A stretch of 64,000 bases of DNA from Chelydra serpentina (lineage: Eukaryota; Chordata; Testudines; Chelydridae): NCBI GenBank assembly GCA_037349315.1, contig JBAIAC010000021.1:5518001-5582000 (forward strand). Direction: 5' to 3'. Both the position numbers and the translations under genes were made by a program. The first letter of the stretch is position 1. Each line of letters begins with the position of its first letter. The notes under the pieces were generated by a model. The model saw nothing but the letters and a program-made list of their open reading frames with translations. It had not been told where the DNA came from and did no database searches. Positions 9,571 through 21,200 of the stretch are shown here, in pieces.

Positions 9571-12120
9571 GCTGACAATCTAAATCCAACCCATGTTCAA
9601 ACCATAGTGTGGACATGATCAGCAGGAGTCTTAGCTGGTCAAGGTAAACACTGAATCACATGGTAAGACTGGGGCTTCAACAAGCAATAGCGAACCCATG
9701 TCCCAAACCCACTTTCCCCTCTCGTGAGACACGGCAAGGGGTAGAGGTGCCAGTTTTGGTTGGCCGTATTCCTGGAGGTTTTGTCACATGGTGTAATCTT
9801 TAATTAAAGATTAATCTTTAATTCCTGGAGACTCCCGGACAATCCTGGAGGGTTGGCAACCCTAGTCAGGGAACTCCTCAGAGGGTCCCAGCTCCATCCT
9901 GGAGATGGGGCAGCCAAAGGAGGCTTTGAGAAGCAGAGGGAGCTCCAAGAAAAAGGGGGAATTAGGACTCTAAGGTGCAGCTAGCCCCTAAGCCACAAGG
10001 GGTGCGTTTACACTGCACAAGAACACCCCGGCTTGCCCTGACAGCTGACTCGGGCTGGGGCTGCAGTGTAGATGTTTGGTCTGGAGCCTAGGTTCTGCGA
10101 CCTTCCCCCTTTGCGGGGTCCCAGAGCCCGGGCTCCAGCCTGAGGGTGAATGTGTCCACTGCAATTTCATAGCCCAGCATCTCTAGCCCAGGTCAGCTGA
10201 TCCAGGCCAGCTGCAGGGGGTCTTTTTCAGCGTAAACATATGGCCCCAGAGCAGCCCTGGCGTGTGCCCCCGGGTACCATCACCCTGCTGGGCACTGCAG
10301 CAGCAGGCAGGGGACGTGGGGTGTCTTCAGGCCTGGCCTACCCCCAGCCCAGCTCTGGGATTATTCACCAAGCTGGTGCTCGGAGAAGGTAGCCAGCACC
10401 AAGGGGACACAGGGCAGCAATCAGCTAGGGTCACAACGTGCACACGCTGTGCCCCACACCAGCTTCCCAGAGGCAGGCTCCTCCGGCCAGGGATCCCAGT
10501 CAGAGCCCTTACCCCTGAGCCTGCCAGGCCGGCCAGGAGGGAGAGGGGTGCAGCAGACAGAGCTGCCTAGGCCTGCCCCATAAAAACAAGCCAAGCCCCG
10601 AACCATCAGCCCCCTGATATCCCAGACCTGGGCTCCCCCACACCCAAATCTGCTGGTGCCCCTCACTCCTGACCCCCAGCCTGCTGCTATCCCAGATCAC
10701 TGTGGCTTCGCTCTCAAACACTCCCATAATCCTTCAAGGGAGGGGAAGCGCGTGAGCCATGGGGAGCCTGGGGTGTGAGGTGCAGGTGGAGACGGACTGA
10801 TGGGGGAGGGAAGGGAGACTGTATGGGGGAAGGGCCCTGTCTCCCATCCCCCACTCCATGGGCACCTGGGGCAGGGGGGCAGGTGCCAGTTTCCTGATTA
10901 CGTCAGTTGGGAAAAGGAGGCGGCAGAACAGCCCATCCTCCCCAGACCTGCCAGTGCCACACCCACCTGTGGGCCAAAAGCGGAAGGACAGCTCCAGATC
11001 CTGCCCCACACTTACCGTCAGCGAGAGCATGTATGAGCAACCCCCAGCCCCAGGGTACGACTCTCTCCACTTCCCTTAGCAAGAAAGGGAGAGGTCACAG
11101 GGGCGTTTCCGAGCTCTGTCCCGGGCTCAGCAAAGGGCTGATTCTGAACTAGGACAGCAGGAGGCTGCGGGTCAGGATTGAGGGGCACTGGCAGAGCTGT
11201 GGGGTGGGAGAGCCCAGAGCTGGCTTAGCAGGGAGCATAGGCAGAGATTGAGGGGGGGCATGTAGGGGCGTTGCCCCCATAAACTGTATACCAGAGGTTT
11301 CAATCTGTGGGGCGCGCCCCCCTAGTGGGGCACAGAGGAACATTAGCTGGGGCGAGTGGTGATGCCAGGCGGCTCGGGCCAGTCCCATGCGGCGGGGTTC
11401 GGGGAGGGAGCGCCATCTCCAACCCCCGACTACTCATTAAGTACACTGTAATTTAGTACCACTAGCCATTGGTAAACCTGGAATTTAGACCTCTACTTAT
11501 TATTAATAGTATTAAGCCACTTGCCCCCTATCCCCAAATAAAAAAGTCAAACTATGCCTATGATATGAAGCTGTGGGTCAAGACTGAGGGGCACCAGCAG
11601 AACTGCAGGGGGAGCCCAGGGCTGGAATAGTAGGGGGCTGTGGGTTGGGATGGAGGAACACTGGCAGATTTGGGGAGGGCGGGTAGATCCTTGCAGTTCA
11701 GCTCCCCCCTTCCCTCCTGGAACAGCAAGTCCAAGAAGGGGAGGGCAGATCCCTTCAAGCCTACCGAGGCCCCTGTTGCAGTGACGCAGGCAACAGGCCC
11801 TGGCAGCTCCCGGATGGGCGGATGGGCGGGGCTGGTGCTGAGCTCCCAGCATTGACTCTCAGTTACGTATTAGGGGCGTGTTGGCAGCTGGTTGGGGGCA
11901 TGCACCCGGGGACCTGGGGTAGGAGGGAGGAGTGTTGCTCAATGAGGAGCAGGGAAAATCGTGCCCTAGGGCTGGATCCTCCTGAAGAGCCCACTTGACA
12001 GCAAGCCCTGCACACATGGCCCTGGAGCCCCCCCGCACTGCTCCAGCCGCTCCTTGGCCTCTCTGCCCAGACTGACACCCAGTGCCAGCAAGGACCAAGT
12101 CCCCTACCCTGCCCACCTGA
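9571..12120. other. Gene-poor stretch with short MITE-like segments
   Basis: No coding exon could be supported. About 9744-9864 has AGGTGCCAGTTTTGG at one end and the complement of AGGGTTGCCAACC at the other, suggesting a small inverted-repeat element. About 10004-10240 has a GTTTACACTGCA start and an inverted-like end, as in other turtle MITEs. 10240-12120 is GC-rich; its open frames overlap each other on both strands and show no domain. Confidence 0.4.
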
Positions 12121-12515
12121 GCCAGCCAGTGCCTGCCCTGGCGCCAGATCAGAGCCAGTGCTCCCTAAACGGGAAAGGCCCCATGTCCCATTCCCGGCCC
12201 CTGAGCCAAGCAGCCCCCCACCTTGGTGCTGGATTGGAGCCGTCGGCCCCTAGAGGGGAAAGGCCCCGTGTCCCATTCTTCACCCCCGTGAACCAGCCAG
12301 TGCCCCACTCTGGGGCCATATCAGTCTTTGCGCCCCCTAGCGGGGAAAGGACCCATGTCCCATTCTGTGCTTCCTGAGCCATGCACTCCACCACCCTGAG
12401 GCTGGATTGCAGCTGGCACCCCCTAGAGGGGAAAGGCCCCGTGTCCCATTCTTCACCCCCATGAACCAGCCAGTGCCCCACTCTGGGGCTGGATTGGAGC
12501 TGACACCCTCTAGAG
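12121..12515. repeat. Tandem repeat, about 86-bp unit
   Basis: About 4.5 degenerate copies. A GGGGAAAGGCCCCGTGTCCC core recurs near 12171, 12255, 12341 and 12428, and the units also share CCAGCCAGTGCCC. The open frames here are products of the repeat. Confidence 0.8.
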
Positions 12516-12835
12516 GTTAAAAGCTCCTGCCATGGGCCAGCAGCTATGTTCCCTGGTGTCTTTATCCGTTCCTCTTGCCTGCCAGCAGAGAGCCAGCCAT
12601 GGAGGACTGGTTGGGAGCCTGACCCTGTCTAATGTTCTTGCCCTCAGGAGATGGGCTGCGGGGTGCATCCTTTCCTGACCACATAACCAATGGGAACTTC
12701 AGCATTGCCAATGGAAACTCTCTGGGTACAACTGCACTGCTCCCCCCGCCCCCCCAGCTCTGCACAGGCTGCAGAATCCCCTTTATTCTTCTTATCTGTT
12801 CCCTCACTAGCTCCTATCTTCCTCCACCCCCATGC

Positions 12836-13250
12836 CTAGGACACTCCCCACCCAGTCCTCAGGATGCCTATGTCTGCTCCCCTGGGTCCTCAGGATGCTC
12901 TGTCTGCTCCCCCTAGCACTTGGGATGTGCCCCTCTGCTCCCCTGCTGGTCCTTGGGACACTTCCATCTGCTCCCCCCAGTGCGTGAGGTGCCCTGTCTG
13001 TGCCCCCCGGGTGTTCAGGAGACCCATTTGAACCCCTCTGGGATGTCTCCATATGCACCCCTCCAGCGCTCAGGATGCCCCTATCTGCTCCCGCCAACAC
13101 CCAGGATGACCCGCATCTGCTTCCTCCCCAGTTCCCAGGATGCCCCATCTGCACCCCTGGTCCCCAGGATGCCCCCATCTGCACCTCCTGGTTCTTGAGA
13201 TGCCCCTGTCTGCACCCCTTGGCTCCCAAGGTACCCCCCCCATCTGCTCC
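12836..13250. repeat. Degenerate tandem repeat, roughly 35-50-bp units
   Basis: Repeated CAGGATGCCC and TCTGCTCCCC blocks with variable spacing. Long frames on both strands (for example 12807-13403, -) are repeat products without domains. Confidence 0.7.
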
Positions 13251-13523
13251 CCCCATTTGTAGCTCTGCTGATGGCTTGTTTTGTTGGGTGCTGTCTGCAT
13301 CGGGGCTCAGTAGCAGCGTGTCTGCGGGTGGGTGCAGCTCTGAACTGATGCCCAAGCTCATCCCTTCCACTGCCCCCTGGCTCATCCCAGCCATGCCCCC
13401 CATCCCTTAATGGCGATATCCCAATGGCTTCTGCAACCAGTTCCTCCGCCTCCGCTCCAGCTTCCTCAGGACTTTCTTTGCCCAGATGAGGAACTGGGAT
13501 TTCTCAGTCTTCCTAGGAACCTG

Positions 13524-16500
13524 GTGAGTCACAAGGCCTGGGGGTGAGATCTGAGCCAACAGGTGGGATATAAAGGCCCTAGCCAAGGTGCAGGTAGAGG
13601 ATCACGGTGCCTCCTAGAATTGCCCTGAAGGACACAGGATGAGGCTGCGTGAGTAGGGGCTGCTGCAGGGGAAGGAGGGTTGCGTTCCACTGAGCCAGTG
13701 GCTGTGCTGCTCCCCAGCATCAGTCAAACAGGCTGCTGGTGTGAGGAGTTTGTCTGTGCTCAGCTGGAGGGGAAGGGTTTACCCCAGCATTACATAGAGG
13801 CAGGGCACGCCAGTGGAGCAGGGGTTAAGGAAAGGGGCTGTCACTCCAGGGCTTTCACTTGGGGCTGGGTGGTCGATGGAGCTCAGCTCCCCTAGAGGCA
13901 CCTGACTCAGCTCTGCCTTCAGGATGTAGGTTTCTCCTCCTAGACTTTAGTGCATTTGACCCATCATTAGAACAGGGCATAGGGCTGCAGAGCCGTGAAG
14001 GGGAACCCCAGGGCTGGGTTAGCAGGGGGCTGTGGGTTGGGACTAAGGGGCAGCAGGGCTCTGGGATCGTGCCAGGACTGTGTTCTTTCCTTCCTTCCTT
14101 CCTGGTGCAATGGGCAGGGATTGTCCTGTGCAGGGGAGCCAGGACTGGCACTTCTGTAGGCATCCATAGGTAAAGCAGCTGCCCCGCCCTGGGTGGGTGC
14201 TGTGATCTCACCTTGGCCCGGGCGAGGGGCTGTGAATGTTCAGGATCCCATTGGGCTGGGATCCGCTCTCCCAAGGGATCCCTTCTGTGGTGAGCCCATG
14301 CCATCCTCAGTTGGGAGGGGTAGGGCAGGTGTGGAGGGGGCTCAACCCAGGACAATAGATGAGTCATGGAATAACCAAGAGGTACCTCCCTGCACCCCCA
14401 CAACTTATAGAGGAAGGTCCTGATACTGTGTGAGCAGCTCAGGATCGGTCCCATAAGGGCCAGATTCTTTTCTCAGCCCTTCCTTCGCCCCCAAAAGTCA
14501 ATGGATTTGCCTGGGCCCATGAATGAAATGCCATTGTTGTGGGGCTCTCCCAGAAATGCTCCCTCCCCATTTGGCCCATGCTCCAGCTTCCTGGGGGAGG
14601 GGAGATGTGCGCTGTGAGAGTGGGGGCAAGGCTGGCAGGTGAATTCCTCATCACTGGTGCAAACGGAGCTATGGCCCATTCACACCAGCTGGAGATCTGG
14701 TCCCATTGACTCCGATGGAGTTATGGGCCTCTGAAGACCTGGGTAAAGTCTGAATCTTCCTTGTGCCTTAGTTTCCCCTCAAACTGTAGCGTGGAGAGAC
14801 TCTGTTGCTGTCTCACGAGTGACTAAAGCTATTTCTGATTGTAACGTGCTCTGATGCTACAGCTAGGTTGTAAAAGGTTGTAAAAGTATCTAGAGGAACG
14901 TGCACATAAAAATTACCCAGGCCAGGGAGTTAAGATGCAGAAAGATGCCTTCCTTCTCTCTCTGAAACTTCTGCTTCATGGGTCTGTCTCTCTGCTGTGA
15001 ACAACCGTTAACAATCCACCATGCTGGATTTGCATGGGACACAGATGTCTGGGACTATGATGGGGGCGGTGTCAGGGCTGTGACCCATCCAGAAATGAAG
15101 CACAGTAGTCAGATGGAAAGAGCTGGTGTAATACATACAAGGGAGACCTAGAGGCCTCAGAGGGGAGGGGAGAGGCCAAACAAACCAAGGTGGCCCTGCT
15201 CTCTTTTGTTCTGTGTCTGTGCAGCGCCTGACACAATGGGACCCTGGTCCCAGACTGGGGCCTTTCAGGACCTACCGCAATACAGATAATTAATATCAGG
15301 TCAGGAGAGTTGGCAGCATTGTGATTCCAAATGGCTCAGAAAAGTTATCCCAGAATGTGGGTTAGATTTAGCTTGCTAAAATCTTTCTCAACTCATTCAT
15401 CTTGACTTTAATGAGGTTATAAGACAGGGTTTAAACCCAAATCTTTCCCCTTTTCGCCATTCAGAAAGCCATGATAATTGTCTGCATGAATCTCTCTTCT
15501 ACTTTATCTGTCTTATCGAACTACGGCTCCATCCCACATTTGTCAGCAAATGTGGGTCTGGTGATATTATTGATCTCAATGATAATAATCACTACTATTA
15601 TTCTGACAGCACCCAGTCAAGTGCTAGATGCTGAGTCATTACCTAAGTTATAGCAACACCTGAGATTGCTAAAACTGAATGAGATGGAAGAAATGGAAAA
15701 GGCATTTCTTGCTTTGTTTTCTTTCTATCTTTTGGAGCTTTATGTATGCTAGTCAGTTTCACTCTTGCATTGTGAGTCAATTTCACTTCTTGCAGTTAGG
15801 GGAGATAGAAGAGCTGCTTTGGTGTTTGGTTGGCTGTGAATATTTATGATCCTCTTCCATGAAATCCCTTCACTAGTGAATTTTCCACAATGGCCACTCT
15901 GAGCCTTCTTGGGGGCGGGTGGGTGGGTGAGCAAGATGTCATTTAAAATCAATTAGATGAAATATCCTGAGTAAAAATGTTTTCATGGATTGTAAGGCCA
16001 AACAAGACTGCAGGGTCATCAAGTCCAGAGAACCTCCCCCAGAGACTGCACAGTAGAAACCTCACTTGCATTTGTTCTCCTCTGGCTGAGGACAAGGAAA
16101 TTGCCTGGCTTAGGGAAGGAAGGAATCCACATCTGCCTGGGGTAACAGAATGTTAATCAGGGATCAGAGGGAAGAAACCCACCCCTGCAGATAGACACCA
16201 GTTATTATGATGGAAATCAACATGGATGCTTGTGACAGGTGGTGAGCGGGGGTTAGGGTTAGAATTTGCATCCTTCTGTCCCAAAATCACAGGCCTCTGC
16301 CATTGCAGGAGAGCACCTGTAGTTGGCAGCAGTTGCCAGTCCCTTATTCAATCTGTGCACCCTTGCACTGTCGGCATGTATTCCTGGGCTTTACCGAGGG
16401 CTTGGGTGGGAGGTCTCTGGGGCAAATGGAGGGCTGGAAGGGACCTCAAGAGAGATCCCTGACAGGTGTCAGTCTAATCTGTTCTTAAAAACCACCAAGT
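13524..16500. other. Intergenic stretch with old repeat fragments
   Basis: No gene could be supported. 14750-14785 resembles part of a MIR-like SINE (GCCTTAGTTTCCCC). About 15985-16170 resembles a CR1-type fragment (GGTCATCAAGTCCAG). The remainder shows nothing I can name. Confidence 0.4.
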
Positions 16501-16868
16501 CAGCCGTGTAACCTTAGTACAGGGGGAGCAGAGCTATAAAAAGGCGCCTCTCCCTGTACTCACCCGACGATGCTCCGGCGGCGCTCCAGCTGTTCGGCGG
16601 CACTTCGGCGGCGGGTCCTTCCCTCGCTCCGGGTCTTCGGTGGTAATACCCGCTACCAAAATGCCGCCGAAGGCCCGGAACGAAGGAAGGACCCGCTGCC
16701 GAAGTGCTGCCGAACAGCTGGAGCGCCGCCGGGTGAGTGCAAGAAGCGGCGCCTTTTTTTCGCTCCGTTCCCCCTTTAAAAAAAGACACTGCTTCCTTTT
16801 TACGGTGCCGCTTCTGCTCACAGGGGGAGAGGCCACTACCTCCGCTCCCACCCCTGGCTACGCTACTG
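16501..16868. mobile_element. GTAGCC-type hAT MITE, copy 1
   Basis: Ends CAGCCGTGTAACC and GGCTACGCTACTG are degenerate inverted repeats. Flanking 8-mers CACCAAGT (16493-16500) and CGCCAAGT (16869-16876) match at 7 of 8. The interior is built from GC-rich GCGGCGC-type blocks and a large internal inverted repeat. Related copies lie at 34709, 42805, 44504 and 60124. Confidence 0.8.
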
Positions 16869-16899
16869 CGCCAAGTATGGGGATGCCACAGGCTCTCCT

Positions 16900-17605
16900 G
16901 ATGACCTGTGGCTGTTCCAGAGATTCACTAGCCTCAGGCTATGGCTTTGAGTTCGGAGAGCGCACTAGGGAAAGCGCTGCATTCTGTCCACACTGACAGC
17001 TGCAAGCGCACAGGTGTGGCCACTTTTGAGGCACTTGCAGTGGGCATTGGGAGCAGTGCATTATGGGCAGCTATCCCAGTGTTCAAGTGACTGCAATGTG
17101 CTTTTCAAATGCGGGGGGTGGGGTGGACTGTGACAGGACTGTGGTGTGTGTATGCGGGGGGGCAGGGGGGAGAGTGGGTTTTTTGGAGTGCTGTCAGCAT
17201 GCTGTCTTGTAAGTTCAGACCCCCCTCTCCCTCTCACTCACAGCAAACATTTACTGTTGCAGATAAGCAGCCGGGAGCAGATAAGCAGCTGGCACGTCCA
17301 CATTCCTCAGCTGATTTCACAACAAAAAGAAGAGAGGCCACTTGGCTTAAGGGGATTATGGGTCTTTTCTGGAGGTCAATCAGAGCACAGTAACTTAACT
17401 CCTAATTCACACTGACCCTGGGGCGTCTCAGCCAAGACACAACAGCCGTTATCCCTCTCGGGGAGGTGGAGTACCAGGAGCCCTCTAGCCAAGGAGTCAG
17501 AGCGCTCTACATGCCTTGTTAGTGTGGACTGGGAGTAAGGTACTGCGCTCTAGGCGGCTTTATTGCCGTATAAAGTGCAAGTGTAGCCAAGGCCTCAGAG
17601 ATATT
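16900..17605. repeat. DNA-transposon-like interspersed repeat
   Basis: Non-coding sequence resembling a common turtle repeat whose minus-strand end reads GGCCTTGGCTACACTTGC and continues with GGCATGTAGAGCGC. Left boundary and superfamily not established. Confidence 0.4.
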
Positions 17606-18218
17606 CCTAGTATCTAAATTTCCTGTGCTGCAAACTAAGCCAAGTGCTTCCTGCCCTACACTCTGGAACGTGGGGAACAACTGGTCACTAGCCTCTCTAG
17701 AACAGCCTTGGACATATTGATGGAAGGGAGCTGTGTGCAATTGGAGGAGGGAGCATGTGTCTGAGGTTTTGGGGTGGGAGGTGGCTGCAGGGATCTTTTG
17801 GGGCCGGGGCCAGGACCATGGTGACTGGGAGGATGCTTGGATGACTGGAGGGTTGGATGTGGGGAATAGAAGGGATCTCTTATATAGCCCTGCCCTCTTT
17901 CCCAGCATTCATTACTGCCTAGCCTATAGCTTCCCATCAGTCCTGGGAACTACACCTCGCAGAATTCCCTGGGAACAGGCTAGCCTCCCTTAAAGGGCCC
18001 GTTAATGACTCCTCCCATCATCTCCCTGCTAGCCACTATTCTTCGTCCTCCTCCTTGCCTGATTTAATATGTGTTTGCTCAGTGGGGTGAGATCCCCAGG
18101 GCCCCCTTGGGAGTGATGCCATCAGGTCCAGTCAGCCAATCAGAATGTGACATTGGACCATGTGTGTTCCCCTCTGGCGGGACAGGGAGGTGACTCTAGT
18201 GTGTTGCCTCCCATGCAG

Positions 18219-21200
18219 GATGGAGCGATGTCTTGTCCTTGACCTCAGTGCTAGCTGTGCTCTGGTCCCTGGCCCAGGGGCGCCCTGGCCCTGCGTGCAA
18301 TGCCGAGTGGCCCAATGCTCAGGACATCACAGGGCACCTGAAGAACTGCCTGGAGCACCTGCATAAGCTGTTCCTGGTATGAGAGGGCCTTGCCATCCCC
18401 CCATTGGACCCACCCTCACTTGGGCCCTCCCCATTGGACCCTCCACCCTGGCCATCTTCCCTCCATGAGCCACCCACCCTGCTCAGATCCTCTCCATGTG
18501 ATCCCTGCCTTGACCATCTCCATCCCAGGGACCACTGCTCAGGACCTGTGCCCCGCATGCCCCCCCACACCTGCCCGCTATGGGACCTCCTCATCCTGGC
18601 CATCTCTCCCCCTGGTCAGGCCCTCCCCTGCTTCATGGGAACCCCATCCTGGCCATTCCCTCCCCATGGGACCCCCACTCTGCTCAGCCCCCCTTTGAGA
18701 TGCTCACCCTGACCATCTTCATTCCCATGGGGCCACCCTGCTCAGGTCCTCCCTCACAGGCCCCCCCACCCCGCTCAGACACTCCCAGGGGCCAGGGCCC
18801 CCACCCACCCATCCCCTCATCATGCATCTCCACGCTTGCAGGAAGAGGGTTACAAAGACGGAGAAAAGAGGAGCCGTGTCTGCCTCCCGATGAGCAGCGA
18901 GGCCAGTGACGGGGCCACGCAGCTGGTAAGGAGACCCATGGACCTTCCCAGTGCGGGCAGGAGGTGCCCAGTGACTTGGAGGGGGCAAGGCTGTACCTCG
19001 AGCAGGATCAAGATCTTCCGGCCTAATGCCAGGTCATTGGCCTCTCAGGGGTCGCACTTGGGACCAGCAAGCCCGCACTTCTCCTGCCTGAGCTAAGCGG
19101 CCCTGCTGCGTTGTCTGAGACTGCAGCCAGTCTCTCCAGGCAACCCAGCCCTCACAAGAGGGGAGCGAGCCCTGTACTAAGTGGGGGTGGGTTACACTTC
19201 CCTTCCCCTGGCTGCCAGACTCCCACTGTCCTAGCCCACGTCTCCCTCCAAAGGGAGCGGGGATGAAACACCCTGGGGCTTGGTTCTCTCGCTGGTGCCG
19301 CCTCATATCAGCTCCTGCCATGGGGGAATCGGTCAGAGCCCTGGCCCTCACCATCCTCCTGTTTTGAAAGGCGGGGGTGACCAGATGTCCCGATTTTATA
19401 GGGACAGTCCCGATTTTTGGGTCTTTTTCTTATATAGGCTCCTATTACCCCCCACCCCCTGCCCCGATTTTTCACACTTGCTGTCTGGTCACCCTAGGCA
19501 GATTGCTTCAGGGCCTGTTTCACTGGGAGGTCAGGGAGGCCCGAGGTGGGGACTGAGGAGGTGCTGGAGGGCTCCAGCCTCGTTACAGCTAACGAAGCCT
19601 CGTTGTGGGATCATCACCCCTGGTTAGCAGAGGGGGAAACTGAGCCATGGACAGGGCTAGGGACGTTCCTGAGGCCATGTGGTGAGCTTGGAATGGAACC
19701 CAGGAGTCCTGGTTCATAGGCCCAATAACTACACAGCCAATAACTAACCATAAAGCAGGAGCAAGACTCTCCAAGGTAGCCAGTCAGGGCTCCGCTGTGC
19801 AGGCTGTACAGACACAGAATAAAGAGCAGGCCAATGGATCGGGTCCTTTCTGGCGCTCCCTGGGCAAGGGTGGGCGCTAGCTCTGTGAGTGCTGACCCAT
19901 CCCCTCTCCCATGCCACAGGACACGATCAGCACCCGGCTGTGCCAGTACAATGCCTGCTTGAGGTACCTGGCCAACAGCTTCTGGGGGACCAACCAGCTG
20001 TCACTCAGGATCACCAGCGAAATGAGCCTCTGCCAACGCCATCTCTCCCACCTCAGAAACACCATAAGCAAGATGAAGGTAAAGGAGCCCATAGCCCTTC
20101 CCTGGGACAGTGCTGTAGCCTGCAGATAAACCATGGGAGAAACCATTGCTGCCTTTAGCTGTGGGGCGGAGCAGAGCTGACATGTCTTTGCAGATGGTTT
20201 AGTCTGCATGTAATTATTACTGTGGATTGCTATGCAGAGTGCTGGTGCCTTCTGGATAAAGCCCTAGTCTGGGATCCAGGAGATTGCGGTTCAACTTTTG
20301 GCTCTACCGAATCCCTGTGTGACCTTGATCTCAGGCCTGGATTAATGCAGCCCTAAATACCCCTCTCTCCCTGTGATGCGGTAGTGATAAGGGCCTCTCT
20401 TGAGAGGTGCTGGAGTCCCCCCTAGCCAGTGGGGTCACACCCCTTGGGAGATGGGGAACATGGGCAAAAATAGTCTGTGATCATGTCATCGAAGCCTGTA
20501 TCATGATGCACATGGCTAAGGGAGCTGAATTAAGGTAGCAGGGGCAGCTTTAATTCTGCTATTTCCTAACTGTTGAATGATTGACTTTGTGACCTTCACA
20601 TTCTTTTAATGTAGCTTTTATGGATGTAATTTCTTAGGAACTTTGAAAATTACTGGGGGGAAAAACAGATCTCCCCCAGTGGAACCATTTCGACCCCAGC
20701 CTCAGTCATCAGTAGGGTTGGAACATTTAGATCCACCACACAGAGCTCTGCCTCTGGATCTAGCGGAATAGGTGGGTGCAGTGGTAGGCTGGTATCTTCC
20801 AAGAGAATCAGGCACTAAGAACATAAGAACAGCCATACTCGGTCAGATCAATGGTCCATCTAGCCCAGTATGCTTCAGAGGGAATGAACAGAACAGGGCA
20901 CTTATCGAATGATCCATCCTCAGTCGCCCAGTCCCAGCTTCTGGCAATCAGAGGGTTAGGGACCACAGGCGCCGACTTCCGGTGGCGCTGGTGGGGGCTG
21001 AGATCAGGCATCGGGGGGCGGGGCTCCGCCCCCGACACCGGGCCCCGCCCCCGACACCAGGTGACGTTGCGGGGCCCCGCCCCCGAACCGCGCCCCCGAC
21101 GCCGGGTGACACTGCGGGGCCCCGCCCCCGACGCCGGGTGACATTGCGGGGCCCCTCCCCCGACGCCACGTTGCCTGGCGTCGGGGGCGGGGCCCCGCAA

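Noticed and set aside
10858..11079. Possible receptor-tail exon ending in SMYEQPPAPGYDSLHFP
   Set aside because: The Tyr motifs look suggestive, but there is no supported partner exon, the region is GC-rich and overlapping frames are equally long.
13855..14454. 199-residue minus-strand frame
   Set aside because: No domain, no conserved motif, and overlapping frames of similar length on both strands; a chance frame in GC-rich DNA.
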